Source of the DNA: an uncultured Planctomycetaceae bacterium
GTDB lineage: Bacteria; Planctomycetota; Planctomycetia; Planctomycetales; Planctomycetaceae
Length of the DNA stretch: 64,000 nt
Direction: 5' to 3'
Assembly: GCA_943787265.1 (NCBI GenBank)
Contig: CALSLT010000007.1
Span: forward strand, 62,001 to 126,000
The position numbers and the translations under genes were made by a program. Under the pieces are notes generated by a model. That model did no database searches. It had not been told where the DNA came from and worked only from the letters and a program-made list of their open reading frames with translations. Below are positions 19,401 through 28,728 of this stretch, piece by piece. The first letter of the stretch is position 1, and each line of letters opens with the position of its first letter.

Positions 19401-20148
19401 AGATGCGCTCGACAAATGGTGCAACGAGTTTTCTGGCAGTGGTCAGCGTTTCTCCGACGGTCGCGTCTTTGGCGCGAGCCTGAACGATGAGCCATTCACG
19501 CATGACGTAAAGATTCTCGGGGGCAAGCTCCCATGCTTTGGCCAGACCTTTATTTGCCTCGGCGGTCAGTTTGTCGTCTCGTGAATAGCGTCCCGCATCG
19601 AAGATTCCAAACTGGATTGCGGCGTCATCTGGAGCGAGTTCAGCAGCCTTGCTCAGTGCGGCGATGGCGGCAGCGTGATCTTCCGTATGAAGCGCCAGTC
19701 GTGCGGCGATCACGTGGACAGTCGGGTCATCAGGAAACTGCTGTTTCAGCCCGTCGACTGTCTGGTTCGCATTCTCAAACCCTTTGTCAAATGCGGCCGC
19801 ATTGTCCGCTCGGTTGAGATTCTCCGGAGCGATCTTCAACAACTGCGTTATCGCCAAATTCTGTTGGCCGAAGCGTTCCTTCGGCAGCAGCTCAATCAGT
19901 TGCTCGAAGCATGCTTCAGCGTCGTCGAGATCATTGTTTTCGAGGTGTGCGACGCCGACGTTCTTCAGCTCGGCAATTCGAGCCAATTCCGGCCCTACTG
20001 TTATACCTATAGCGCTGCCGTCAACGGGTCCCTCATTCTGCTCCATATTGCCGAATTGATGATAAGACCAGTAAATCCCGACAAGAGCGACAGCGAGTAT
20101 GACACACGGAATCTTGAGGGATGACGACGACTTCTGAGGTTCGGTCAT
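16447..20148 (-). CDS. TPR / FG-GAP / ASPIC-UnbV (CRTAC1-like) membrane-anchored protein
   Basis: 1233 residues. A single N-terminal membrane anchor (about 12-30) precedes TPR-like helical repeats up to about 330. A seven-bladed FG-GAP/VCBS region (about 350-720) follows, with Ca-binding-type DxDxDG motifs: DLDQDQD, DFDHDGDLD, DFDNDGFVD, DIDSDGDLD. An ASPIC/UnbV domain (about 730-810) contains GVGSLLEIRSG and HFGLG. The C-terminal ~400 residues are a beta-rich domain, including WDGEKFAFYTDCLW. This CRTAC1 family is common in planctomycetes; it is probably an extracytoplasmic protein-interaction or carbohydrate-binding protein. ATG start with no neighbour closer than 216 bp, so likely monocistronic. 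Confidence 0.88.
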   Translation of the reverse strand: MTEPQKSSSSLKIPCVILAVALVGIYWSYHQFGNMEQNEGPVDGSAIGITVGPELARIAELKNVGVAHLENNDLDDAEACFEQLIELLPKERFGQQNLAITQLLKIAPENLNRADNAAAFDKGFENANQTVDGLKQQFPDDPTVHVIAARLALHTEDHAAAIAALSKAAELAPDDAAIQFGIFDAGRYSRDDKLTAEANKGLAKAWELAPENLYVMREWLIVQARAKDATVGETLTTARKLVAPFVERISMFGNKNLHELIDQGLAALPEAEWKTVNGSAFMLGNMLRPEVATQNDAKKVTPHLLEFIVHEFSEDFYANNTLPLPEFTEAIPVSFEPIETPFQGLKNVKQVHVVDFDLDQDQDVVTVQADQLSVWTQQPDQSPTWTESVSLKMAESNLPSNLTGICLFDLDRDAATVEHTNGGQKLLCADADLDIVAYGKDGLVVLRNEVIKFGDPVGSRVLLPIEQNAQFSSIKDVLTVLPVDFDHDGDLDLVISAESGISLWLNRDDSTFVDHSRYSSLPPASSRINRLIAVDWDRNVSIDVLAFGESSGGVLTNILHGQLRWEPFPEESNVSFGNNAVALVDADSNFSWDLLTITGTTQANDSGQFTWLGTSNADAGVTRFTKESVFNGQTANDFAVGDFDNDGFVDAAAWDSALDKKQIAFYRGGPNAAFEEIFVMDLEVKSPIHACETVDIDSDGDLDLILACENSVEVLINEGGNANNWIDIPIRAEEAKQAQKPNERVNIHGVGSLLEIRSGAAYQPQVVTGRTTHFGLGKQTQVDSARVLWTNGIPEHIVNPKHGQPICLQQQLKGSCPFLYTWDGEKFAFYTDCLWAAPIGLQLAEGVLAPPREWEYLKIDGDRLKARDGEYVLKLTEELWEIGYFDSVKLLAVDHPADVDIYSNEKVGPPSIAQFKVHTVQNPRTPIAAVDQQGRDVLPKVKARDEDFLQCFDRRFKQGLTEPHFLELDLGQLVDPQDITLFLTGWIRPTDTSLNVAISQRPDLESTQPPSIHVPNAKGEWVKVNPYMGFPGGKTKTIAIDLSDVFSTDDYRVRIATTMEIYWDHAFFTVDEKPVEIRTTEQPLLAADLHYRGFSKKVPHPGLGPGSYDYNQLDSHQQWPPMEGRLTSYGDVKELIAMTDNRQALLGAGDEMEVRFKATSTELPVGWKRDFILHNVGWDKDADLNTVFGQSVDPLPFTGMVGYPDPNGPAEQKPFAAQTRQQPRANFWRAFSK

Positions 20149-20466
20149 GGATTACTCGCAGAAAGAATTCGGGACGAAGAATGAAGATGACATGTCTCAC
20201 GCTGAGACGCAAAGAATAAGGAAATAGGACGAGAGGCTTGTGTCCCTGGCGTTATTACGGCACTGCTTGAACCATCATGCGAGCGTGATTGCGAGGAACG
20301 ATTGCGATAATGACACACGTCCGGCATGATCGAAGCCTTGGATTCTGCGGGCGATACGAAACAGTGTCAAACCGCAGATCATCGATTGCGTCTCTCCCGC
20401 CTGAGTCTGCTGAAAACAGCGTGATTCACAGCGAAACTTCCCTCCTGCTTCGACTTGCTCGGCCTC
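20149..20466. other. Divergent intergenic region (318 bp)
   Basis: No gene is visible. It lies between the start of the minus-strand CRTAC1-like gene and the plus-strand RND pump and presumably contains both promoters. A 6-bp perfect inverted repeat GTCTCA-CGC-TGAGAC is at 20194-20208, followed by GCAAAGAA; it resembles a fragment of a dispersed 'cgcagagacgcagag'-type sequence also seen near 52600 and 56405. No convincing Shine-Dalgarno precedes the pump ATG. Confidence 0.5.
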
Positions 20467-23400
20467 ATGTTTCTCACTCGGTTCGCCGTTTTCCGCCCCG
20501 TTACCACGTCTATGGCGTGCCTGATTGTCATCCTGCTGGGCTGGATGTCGGTCAGAAGCCTGCGCGTCGACCTGATGCCGGACATGACCTGGCCAATCAT
20601 CACCGTCACCACGCTGTACCCCGGAGCCGGCCCGGAAGAAGTCGAAACGCTGATCACCCGGCCGATGGAACAGACGATCGGGTCAGTCCAGGGCGTCGAG
20701 CGGATGTCCAGCCAGAGTTCCGAAGGCTCCAGCAGCGTTCGCGTTCAGTTTTCCTGGGGCACAAACCTCGACCCAGCCATCGGCGACATCCGAGCTCGGT
20801 TGGAACGACTTCGTAACGACATGCCACCCGGCGTCGAACCACCTTACATCCGACGCTACGACTCAGCCGATTCGCCGATCATTTATCTGGGACTGCGGAC
20901 CGATCTTCCCCCGGTTCAGGCAACTCAACTCGCTGAGAACTCGATCGCTCCACGTCTGGAGCAGGCGGCCGGCGTCGCAAGAATTCGCGTCAGAGGCGGC
21001 ACTCGCCGAGAGATTCAGGTCGACCTCGATCGACAGAAGATCGAATCACTCGACATGACTGTTAAAGAAGTGCTCGACGCGCTTGGTCGAGACAACATCA
21101 ATCAACCGGCAGGTGACCTCGACGAGGGACACCTTCGCATGCTCGTGCGGACCCGGGGTGAGTTCACGAGTATTGATCAGATTTCAGATACGGTCATTCG
21201 CCAGCGAGAAGGGGCGGTCGTCAGAATTCGAGACGTTGGGCAAGTCATTGACGGCGAAGAAGAACGTACCGAAGAGACTCGGATCAATGGTGAAAACGGA
21301 CTGCTGATTTATGTCTACATGCAGTCCGGCGCAAACACGGTCGATGTCAGCGAAGCCGTCAGAAAGAAGATCGAAGAGATCAACGAATCGACGCCGGATG
21401 GTCAGTTGAGCATCCGAGTCGACAAGTCGGACTACATCCGCCAGGCCATTGCCAACGTCCGAGATTCCGCACTGTACGGGTCCGGCCTTGCCATCATCGT
21501 ACTGATCGTCTTTCTGCGAAGTTTTCGCAGCACACTTGTTATCGCCGCAACGATGCCGCTGTCCGTGCTTGCGACGTTCGTCCTGATTTACTTCTATGGA
21601 CTCTCGCTGAACATGATTTCGTTCGGCGGCCTGGCACTGGGAATCGGCCTGCTGGTCGACAATTCGATCGTTGTCCTGGAAAGCATCTTTCGCAAACGCG
21701 AAGAAGGTTTCGATCGGTTTGAGGCGGCCATTGAAGGGACGCAGGAAGTCGCATCGGCGATCGTTGCCAGCACGCTGACAACGCTGGTCGTCTTTGTGCC
21801 GCTGCTTTTCATCGGCGACCAAACGGGAGTCATGCTGCGAGAGTTGGCGATCGTCGTGTCGTTCTCACTGGTGTGTTCGTTGGTCGCCAGTTTGACTTTG
21901 ACTCCGATGCTGACAACTCGGTTAGTGACCACATCCGACGCCGTGCATCTACGCTGGCTAAAGGTGATTGTCCGGCTGATTCATGGAATCAACGCCCGGT
22001 CGTTCGGCGCGGTCGAATGGTGCTACGGCAAGTTGCTGGGGGCGAGCTTGAGGTTCCCACTCAGCGTCGCGTTCCTGTTGCTGCTGTCTCTGGCGACAGT
22101 CGCCGGTTTGAGCCCAAGAGTCGGAACGGAGTTTCTTCCGAAGACTGACGAAGGGCGAATCATCGTTAATACGGAAATGGCACCTGGCATTCGGCTCGAA
22201 CGGCTTTCCGAAAAAGCGGCGTTGGTCGAAAAGATCATCAGAGAGGCAACGCCTGAATCTCAGACGACGGCATCGTTCATCGGCGACGATTCGGACGACG
22301 CGGACGATTGGAACGAAGCGTGGTTCAGCCTGCATCTTGCATCACGCGATCAACGAACGCGGACCGTCGAAGAGATTCGCAAGGACCTCTCAGAGAAAAT
22401 CGGCACCGTGCCCGGAATGTCGATCAATGTGCGAGTTCGCAACGATCTGTTTGGCAGCAAGATGTTCAGCTCGAACGGCGATGGTGTTGCGGTCGAAATT
22501 CGAGGTCACGATCAGGCGACTGCAGAAGACTTGTCACAGCGAGTGACCGAGGCAATGGAAGCCGTGCCGGGGCTGATCAACATCGAAGCTTACCAGGCCG
22601 ATCGTCAGCCAGAAGTTTCGGTCGAGATCGATCGAACACGCTCAAGCGCGTTAGGAATCAGCGTCAGCGATATCACGCAAACGCTGGAAACGGCCATTCA
22701 GGGAAGTCGTACGACAGTCTTTCGTGAAAAGGGCAACGAATACAACGTCGTCGTCCGGCTCAGGGAAAGTGACCGCGCAAGCATCAACGACATCGGTCAG
22801 GTTGGTGTGGTTGCGCCGGGCGGCGAGGTCGTCTCGTTGAAGAACCTCGTGACACTGACTTCAGGAGAGTCGGCCGTCGGAATCACAAGGCTCGACCGTC
22901 AGCGCGTCCATTGGGTCGGCTGCAATGTCGAGGATCGCGATCTCGGTCACGCCGTCAAAGATTTGCAGAAAGAGCTGAGGAAAATTCCGTCCGTCGACGG
23001 GTTCACAGTCAGCGTCGCTGGCGACTGGGAGGATCAGCAGAAAAGTTTCTCAGCACTTACCAACGGCTTCATTCTGGCCGTCATTCTGATGTACATGGTC
23101 ATGGCCTCGCAGTTCGAATCGTTAGGTGCCCCACTGTTAATTCTGCTCAGCCTGCCGTTAGCGGCGATCGGGGTCGTCACGATTCTGCTCTCAACCGAAA
23201 CGACGTTGAATGTGCAGTCGTTCATCGGGCTCGTCATGCTGTCAGGGATCGTGGTCAACAACGCCATTGTCCTGATCGATTACATGATGCAGTTGCGGGC
23301 GCGAGATCCTCAACGCCCAGGCCTGGAGATCGTCAAGCAGGCGGCGATGCGACGGTTCCGACCGATCCTGATGACAACGCTGACCACCGTGCTGGCCATG

Positions 23401-23613
23401 CTGCCGATTGCGATGGGCATTGGCGACGGGGGAGAACTTCAAGCTCCGATGGCACGAGTGGTCATTGGCGGTTTGACATCGGGAACGTTGATTACCCTGA
23501 TAGCAATCCCGCTGGCTTGGTACGCTGCGTTCGGTCGCCGCGTGAAACGATTAGGCGACACACCGGTCGAAACAATTTCGGACAAGCCAGTTCTGGTTGG
23601 GAGCGAAACGTGA
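20467..23613 (+). CDS. RND-superfamily efflux permease (AcrB/HAE1-like)
   Basis: 1048 residues from the ATG at 20467, the usual RND start MFLTRFAVFRPV; the typical length is about 1040. The expected layout is present: TM1, a large periplasmic loop, TM2-6, a second half starting near FPLSVAFLLLLSLATV, a second periplasmic loop and TM8-12. The proton-relay region reads GLLVDNSIVVLESI with one Asp (VDN), a frequent variant of the VDD motif. No membrane-fusion protein or outer-membrane factor gene is adjacent, so it either pairs with distant partners or works alone; the substrate is unknown. The downstream gene starts inside its stop codon. Confidence 0.93.
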   Translation: MFLTRFAVFRPVTTSMACLIVILLGWMSVRSLRVDLMPDMTWPIITVTTLYPGAGPEEVETLITRPMEQTIGSVQGVERMSSQSSEGSSSVRVQFSWGTNLDPAIGDIRARLERLRNDMPPGVEPPYIRRYDSADSPIIYLGLRTDLPPVQATQLAENSIAPRLEQAAGVARIRVRGGTRREIQVDLDRQKIESLDMTVKEVLDALGRDNINQPAGDLDEGHLRMLVRTRGEFTSIDQISDTVIRQREGAVVRIRDVGQVIDGEEERTEETRINGENGLLIYVYMQSGANTVDVSEAVRKKIEEINESTPDGQLSIRVDKSDYIRQAIANVRDSALYGSGLAIIVLIVFLRSFRSTLVIAATMPLSVLATFVLIYFYGLSLNMISFGGLALGIGLLVDNSIVVLESIFRKREEGFDRFEAAIEGTQEVASAIVASTLTTLVVFVPLLFIGDQTGVMLRELAIVVSFSLVCSLVASLTLTPMLTTRLVTTSDAVHLRWLKVIVRLIHGINARSFGAVEWCYGKLLGASLRFPLSVAFLLLLSLATVAGLSPRVGTEFLPKTDEGRIIVNTEMAPGIRLERLSEKAALVEKIIREATPESQTTASFIGDDSDDADDWNEAWFSLHLASRDQRTRTVEEIRKDLSEKIGTVPGMSINVRVRNDLFGSKMFSSNGDGVAVEIRGHDQATAEDLSQRVTEAMEAVPGLINIEAYQADRQPEVSVEIDRTRSSALGISVSDITQTLETAIQGSRTTVFREKGNEYNVVVRLRESDRASINDIGQVGVVAPGGEVVSLKNLVTLTSGESAVGITRLDRQRVHWVGCNVEDRDLGHAVKDLQKELRKIPSVDGFTVSVAGDWEDQQKSFSALTNGFILAVILMYMVMASQFESLGAPLLILLSLPLAAIGVVTILLSTETTLNVQSFIGLVMLSGIVVNNAIVLIDYMMQLRARDPQRPGLEIVKQAAMRRFRPILMTTLTTVLAMLPIAMGIGDGGELQAPMARVVIGGLTSGTLITLIAIPLAWYAAFGRRVKRLGDTPVETISDKPVLVGSET

Positions 23614-24305
23614 CGGATTCATCGCTGACGGAGATTCTGCAACAGACTCTGGATGACCAACGCCTGTCACGCAATGAGCGGAGGGCTCTTCGCGACACGC
23701 TCAAAGAGTTCATCAGAGACAAGGCTTCGCAACTGAAATGTCATCAGGCGGCGTTCGAACTGGCTCGAAACACAATCGACCAGGTGAATTCTTCGGCCGT
23801 ACTGGAATGGCTTGAGGATGTTTCGCAGGTCATCAGACAAGCGGCGGCACCTGACAAACCCACTACCGATGCCGAAGTCGTTTTCAGCCCCGGCGATCAT
23901 TGCTGGCAGCGAATCGCGAGTCTGTTGAAGTCGTCACGGCACTCCGTCGACATCTGCGTTTTCACGATCACCGACGACCGAATCACGTCCGCAATTCTGG
24001 ACGCTCATTCACGGAAAGTGCCCGTTCGAATCATCACGGACAATGACAAAGCAGACGACAGAGGGTCCGATGTCGAACGTCTTGCTCGAGCCGGAGTCGA
24101 CGTTTGCGTCGATCGAACCCGCCATCACATGCATCACAAGTTTGCGATCTTCGACAAAAAACGATTGCTGACCGGCAGCTACAACTGGACTCGGTCGGCG
24201 GCTTCGAGCAACGAAGAGAATTTCATCATCGTCGATGATCCAAGGCTGCGGACCTCTTTCCAGGAAGAGTTCGACCGGCTTTGGAAAGAGTTGTCGACCT
24301 GGTGA
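23610..24305 (+). CDS. Phospholipase-D-like nuclease-family protein (single HKD motif)
   Basis: 231 residues. The GTG start at 23610 overlaps the RND stop by 4 bp (GTGA), showing translational coupling. Residues 1-80 are helical; the C-terminal PLDc_2-type domain carries one HxK(x)4D motif, H175-x-K177 ... D182, followed by GSYNWTRSA and NEEN, as in Nuc/mitochondrial cardiolipin-hydrolase-like proteins. Single-motif members act as dimers on phosphodiester bonds of lipids or nucleic acids. There is no signal peptide. Coupling to an RND pump is odd and may only reflect a shared transcript. Confidence 0.82.
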   Translation: MTDSSLTEILQQTLDDQRLSRNERRALRDTLKEFIRDKASQLKCHQAAFELARNTIDQVNSSAVLEWLEDVSQVIRQAAAPDKPTTDAEVVFSPGDHCWQRIASLLKSSRHSVDICVFTITDDRITSAILDAHSRKVPVRIITDNDKADDRGSDVERLARAGVDVCVDRTRHHMHHKFAIFDKKRLLTGSYNWTRSAASSNEENFIIVDDPRLRTSFQEEFDRLWKELSTW

Positions 24306-24326
24306 TTTGCTGTTGGGCAGGTCGGC

Positions 24327-25487
24327 CTACGCCTTCTTCAGCATTCGCTTGAGCCGTTTGAGTTGCGTCATCGCGCTGGCAGCCAGCGTGCCTGTCCGCG
24401 TCGTCGTGAACACTCCGGTTGTCAGGCGACGCTTCCACGGCCAGACGTCTTCGACGTACGAACCGACTTTCGAGCAACTATCCGCCAGTCGGATGTCGGC
24501 AAGGTTCTGTCGAGTGCTTTGTAGAAAGTGAAGTTCGTTCAAGATCCCTGGCGAGCCACTGGCAAATTCCGGATTCCAGCCAATTTTGAAACAGAACAGG
24601 TCATTGGCTGATCTCATATTGAAAGCCGACGCAACCGGCACGCTATCGACAAGGCACTGGTAGATAACGAGGTTCTTTTCAGCCGCCAATCGTGTCGCCA
24701 ATTCTCGACAGAACTTCTCGGAGCCCGGCGATGACAGAAGGGCAGTACCCTCTTCGCCTTTCCAACCCATTGCTTCGAGTTCCAGAAAAGCCTGGACGTC
24801 GTGCTCCGCTCTATCCTCTCTTCCAGCGTACGAAAACGTCACGTCGCCGCATTTAGCGAGTTGTTTTTCCGCACGTCGAAACGTTCGCCGGCGATTTTTC
24901 GAGTACAAAGTTTGAAGGCAGTCTTCAGGTACTTCGTCTATCGAGATGATCGCTCGCTCCCGAGTCCAGTCTTCGAACCACGTTGCGTTTGTTGTTGCAG
25001 CAGCGGTTTCGAGCATGTTGTTCAACTCGCCGTCGGCGCTGCGGTCAGTAAACGCGACACCCTGCCAGCGGCGTCCTTGCTTGCTCAGCCATTCGAATAG
25101 AGCGGCAAGTGCGTCCGCCCCGTTCTGCTTGTCGACGAGGAGTCCGTCGAAAAGCGTGTGCTCGCAGCGCCAGCTTTGGAGATGAGTCATCGGCAACAAG
25201 CGGCTGTTTCTCGAAACTTCAAACAGCCCGACTGCCAGCAGTTCCGATCCGTCTGCAGATTCAACGGCGAGAATCAGTGGCTTCTGGTCGTAGGCTCCGT
25301 CCAGGTGGTTGACAGCCGGAATCACAAAGTGCGGCGAGAGGAACGCGTTTCCCTCGACGGAATTAGTCTCAAGCTGAGCCCATCGCGATTCGAATTCGGG
25401 CGTCAGCTCGTCGAACGGAATTTCGACAACCCGGAGTCCGGAGGTGGTTTCGCAGCCTGACGAAGTCTTGGTTTCCAGTGAGGCCAT
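24327..25487 (-). CDS. FemAB/GNAT-like acyltransferase (CelD-type)
   Basis: About 386 residues from the ATG at 25487; the frame is open upstream to 25643, but that part is Arg/Pro-rich and non-conserved. The protein contains two GNAT-like lobes, with FTDRSADGEL and the loop YSKNRRRTFRRAEKQLAKCG, the latter typical of the BcsL/CelD-type acetyltransferase (Acetyltransf_6) family, and a second half including FNMRSANDLFCFKIGWNPEFAS. In this group, acyl-CoA or aminoacyl donors are used to modify envelope glycans or lipids. The substrate is unknown. The gene is 21 bp from the stop of the convergent PLD-like gene. Confidence 0.78.
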   Translation of the reverse strand: MASLETKTSSGCETTSGLRVVEIPFDELTPEFESRWAQLETNSVEGNAFLSPHFVIPAVNHLDGAYDQKPLILAVESADGSELLAVGLFEVSRNSRLLPMTHLQSWRCEHTLFDGLLVDKQNGADALAALFEWLSKQGRRWQGVAFTDRSADGELNNMLETAAATTNATWFEDWTRERAIISIDEVPEDCLQTLYSKNRRRTFRRAEKQLAKCGDVTFSYAGREDRAEHDVQAFLELEAMGWKGEEGTALLSSPGSEKFCRELATRLAAEKNLVIYQCLVDSVPVASAFNMRSANDLFCFKIGWNPEFASGSPGILNELHFLQSTRQNLADIRLADSCSKVGSYVEDVWPWKRRLTTGVFTTTRTGTLAASAMTQLKRLKRMLKKA

Positions 25488-25765
25488 CGGTACGCCCAAG
25501 CTACGTGAAATTGAATTCTGATCAGTAAGACGCCCTTCTCGCGGTGGCACAGGTTGCCGGCAACCGGTGCGGCGTGTCCGCATGAGAAAGTAGATGGCTG
25601 CGACGAAGTTACTCCCGTCGTGCGCGACGCTGATTGCAAACAACCAGCGCCACCCAAGGCCTGTCTGCCTCAGAAGATAGCTCGCGAGAATCTGCGCGGG
25701 GCAAATGCATCAAAACTGCGACGCATTCCAAAGGTCGAATTATCGCTACGACCTGCACGTTCGCA

Positions 25766-26827
25766 TCAGTCCTTCGTCGCAGCGACGCAGATTTCCCGAC
25801 GGTTGAATGCGAGCTGTCTCGAACGCACGTTCTGATAGCCCCAGGATCGGATGCGTTTGTGGTAAAGCGGGATCTCGTCGGCCAGTTTCCAGTCCGTAAA
25901 TTTCAGCGTCAGCAACAGGCCTTCGATGTTTACAGATGAGTGCGTCACGATGGCCTCGATTGTGTCCAGGGCGTAGTTCGGCACGGCCGACGCGTCGCTG
26001 GCCAGCCATCGGACGTTTGAAAACATCCGCCGAGGCTGCTCCTTAGCTCGGCCTCGCACGTGCGTGAAGTTGGACTCTTTTGTTAGTGCTTCGTCCATCT
26101 CGGCAGGGTCGATGCCCGTCACCTTTAGACCGAGCCCAAGCAGAGCCTGACACGACCCTCCAGGAGAACTGCCGATTTCGACAACGGTCTCCCCGGCCTT
26201 TACTGGAAAGCCCGACCACATCAGGCCTTCCACCATCTTCAGCCAGGTTCGTGAAACAGCGTCGGTCGGAAGTTCGATCTGTGGCGCGCCTCCCGGCCAG
26301 CAGGATGCACCTTGATCGGCAACGTGCCAGCCGATCCACCACTCGCCCGGTTCGACGAGCACGCAGTCGATCACCAGTTCTCCGGACTCCGGGATCGCGT
26401 TGACACTTCTTTGTGTGTTTCCGTCAGCGTTTACTGGTTCAAGGATCCTGCCGATTTCTGTCGCGAGCACCGAGACGCCTGGTTCGAAGCCGCGCGAGCC
26501 TGGCATGTAGCGATCACGTTCCCAGACATGCAAGTGCTTACAACCTGCGAGTTGTTCTGCGCTGAGCTTCGCTGCCAACAGCTCGCCGTACTCACGTGCC
26601 ATCGTCGCACTATCGGACCCAACGACCTTGCCGATCGAGTGTCCCCACGTTCGGGCGAAGACTGATTTGAGTTGGAAGTTCTCGATGAATCCTCGCGTAT
26701 CGGGTGCCTTGAACGTCACAAATCCGGGCCGGGAAAACGCGAGCCGCAGTTCCGGATGGCGCCGACTGATCTCATTTTTAAGGGCGGCTTCGGCGCCTGC
26801 CTGGCAGACGGTGAAAACAAACGACAT
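25766..26827 (-). CDS. RlmM-like SAM-dependent RNA ribose methyltransferase
   Basis: 353 residues. The N-terminal ~110 residues form a THUMP-like region, and residues about 205-350 a Rossmann-like methyltransferase. The SAM-binding loop is VVEIGSSPGGSCQALLGLG, in the FtsJ/RlmM style, followed by DPAEMD and ASDASAVP. The family includes RlmM, which 2'-O-methylates C2498 of 23S rRNA, but sequence divergence leaves the exact target open. The ATG is preceded by GGAAG at a reasonable distance. The 270-bp gap to the sigma-54 activator holds divergent promoters. Confidence 0.82.
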   Translation of the reverse strand: MSFVFTVCQAGAEAALKNEISRRHPELRLAFSRPGFVTFKAPDTRGFIENFQLKSVFARTWGHSIGKVVGSDSATMAREYGELLAAKLSAEQLAGCKHLHVWERDRYMPGSRGFEPGVSVLATEIGRILEPVNADGNTQRSVNAIPESGELVIDCVLVEPGEWWIGWHVADQGASCWPGGAPQIELPTDAVSRTWLKMVEGLMWSGFPVKAGETVVEIGSSPGGSCQALLGLGLKVTGIDPAEMDEALTKESNFTHVRGRAKEQPRRMFSNVRWLASDASAVPNYALDTIEAIVTHSSVNIEGLLLTLKFTDWKLADEIPLYHKRIRSWGYQNVRSRQLAFNRREICVAATKD

Positions 26828-27097
26828 GAGGTCACTTCCGGAGTGCAGAATGGGGTATAGCTGTGGTGAGTGGTTCGGCGGGAGATTACCGGGCGTGGTC
26901 GATGCAGCAAGCGACTTCGTGCATCAGATGATGCCGGCAACGTTGTCTTCCGGCATCATGCTGCGAGAAGACAACACTTGAATTCTTGACGATGTACGCT
27001 GACCAGGTTTTGTCGACGAGTCGCAAACTCCGTGACACAAGCGGTTTGCGAAAAACTGTACAACTCTGTTTCGATCTCTGAGCGCTAGGACAGCTCA

Positions 27098-28666
27098 ATG
27101 GCATCGGATTTGTTTCTAAGGCTGGGACCTGTCGAAATGAAACCCGAGCGTCTGGGAACTCTCATGAGCAAACCTCTGATTATCGTACTGAGTGATCGAG
27201 CCCGCTGGACCAACGATCTACCAACCAGCGGAAGTGATGGCTTTGAGTTTGTGACTTGTTCGGATGTCGAATCGCTCCCGAAGCTGGCCGAGGACAACGA
27301 AGCCGCCGGAGTACTCGCGGACCTGGCGAACGTCACGGGCGGCGGCCATTTGCACGAGCGGGTCCTGGAACTGCTCTGCGATCGTATGACCGATCTGCCC
27401 GTCGCGATGGTGACCGACGAAGAATGCCCTGAGCCGTTAGAGCGTCGTGCTCTCTACAGCGGCATCATGCACCTGCGTGGCGAAGTGACCGTCGACCGGG
27501 TTCTGGACTGGCTGTCTGAACGACTTCCAGGAAGCGCATCGGCCACCGTCACCGAAACAGAAACTCACGCTGACGTCGAAAGCAAAACTGACGACTCCGA
27601 AGAAGGTGATACGAAAGACGAACCCCTGGTTGCGACGGCCGACGCTCCTCCAGCTCCCGTGTCGAACAAAGACTCCGCCGTGTTGGCAGGAATCAGCCGG
27701 CGATTCGAAACATACTCGCCCGAGATGAAGCGAATGCTCGATGAGGTAGCCATCGCCGCTGACAAAGACGTCACGATGCTGCTGATTGGCGAAACGGGTT
27801 CAGGGAAAACCTACTTGTCGAATCTCATCCACGAAGTCTCACCTCGTCGAGATGAGCCGTTCATCACGGTAGCTTGTGGATCGTTGCCCGGCGACTTGAT
27901 CGAAAGTGAAATGTTCGGTCACATGAAAGGGTCGTTCACGAGTGCTCACGTCGACAAAGAAGGCAAGTTCCTGGCCGCAAAGAATGGGACGATTCTACTG
28001 GACGAAATCGATGTCCTTGGGCTTGAACAGCAAGTCAAACTACTTCGAGTCATTGAGACCGGACAATTCGAACCGGTCGGCTCAAACCAGACGATGACTT
28101 CACAGGCTCGGCTGGTTGTCGCGAGTAATCTGCCACTCGAACCGCTGGTTGAGAAAGGCTTGTTCCGCCCTGACCTTTACTATCGGCTCAGCATGTTGAA
28201 GTTCGAACTGGCTCCGCTGCGAAAGCGAAAGCCGGACATCAAAACGCTGGCCAAGCGATTCATTCAGGACAAGTCACTGAAGCACGAGATGGGCATCGTC
28301 CGGATTGAGCAGGAGTTCTTCGACGCTCTGGTCGCCTACCCCTGGCCAGGCAACGTTCGAGAGCTTGAATACGCAATTCAGCGAGCCGTCATTTACTGCC
28401 GCGACGGAGTACTGCGAGCCGAGCATCTTCCAAGTCACATTCTGTCTGGAGTTGCCGGTCCGACAAATGATCCAACAGTGAAACTGGAATCCGCAAAGCC
28501 GAAAGAAGATTCAAAAGAACTCGGCAGCCAGATTGCAACGACAGAGCGAGACATCATCGAGCAGGCGTTGATCCGGAATAACTACAACCGAACTCGGACA
28601 GCGAAGGAACTTGGAGTCAGCCGCGTGACGCTTTACAACAAAATGAAACGGTACGACCTGAGCTAA
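27098..28666 (+). CDS. Sigma-54-dependent transcriptional activator (bEBP)
   Basis: 522 residues from the ATG at 27098 (AGGA about 8 nt upstream); an internal ATG at 27164 is an alternative. Residues 24-145 resemble a receiver domain without an obvious phospho-acceptor constellation. An acidic linker (150-190) leads to the AAA+ sigma-54 domain: Walker A GETGSGKT (231-238), Walker B GTILLDEID (near 304) and a C-terminal Fis-type HTH at about 490-520. The sigma-54-contact loop reads GSFTSA (278-283) instead of the canonical GAFTGA. Likely targets are unknown. It sits near a soluble histidine kinase (29286), so an NtrB/NtrC-like pair is possible. Confidence 0.9.
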   Translation: MASDLFLRLGPVEMKPERLGTLMSKPLIIVLSDRARWTNDLPTSGSDGFEFVTCSDVESLPKLAEDNEAAGVLADLANVTGGGHLHERVLELLCDRMTDLPVAMVTDEECPEPLERRALYSGIMHLRGEVTVDRVLDWLSERLPGSASATVTETETHADVESKTDDSEEGDTKDEPLVATADAPPAPVSNKDSAVLAGISRRFETYSPEMKRMLDEVAIAADKDVTMLLIGETGSGKTYLSNLIHEVSPRRDEPFITVACGSLPGDLIESEMFGHMKGSFTSAHVDKEGKFLAAKNGTILLDEIDVLGLEQQVKLLRVIETGQFEPVGSNQTMTSQARLVVASNLPLEPLVEKGLFRPDLYYRLSMLKFELAPLRKRKPDIKTLAKRFIQDKSLKHEMGIVRIEQEFFDALVAYPWPGNVRELEYAIQRAVIYCRDGVLRAEHLPSHILSGVAGPTNDPTVKLESAKPKEDSKELGSQIATTERDIIEQALIRNNYNRTRTAKELGVSRVTLYNKMKRYDLS

Positions 28667-28728
28667 GCAACGTCGTACGAACGCTCTCCCGCGTTCGACG
28701 TTCGGCAGCTCACGACAAGCACCGCTTC

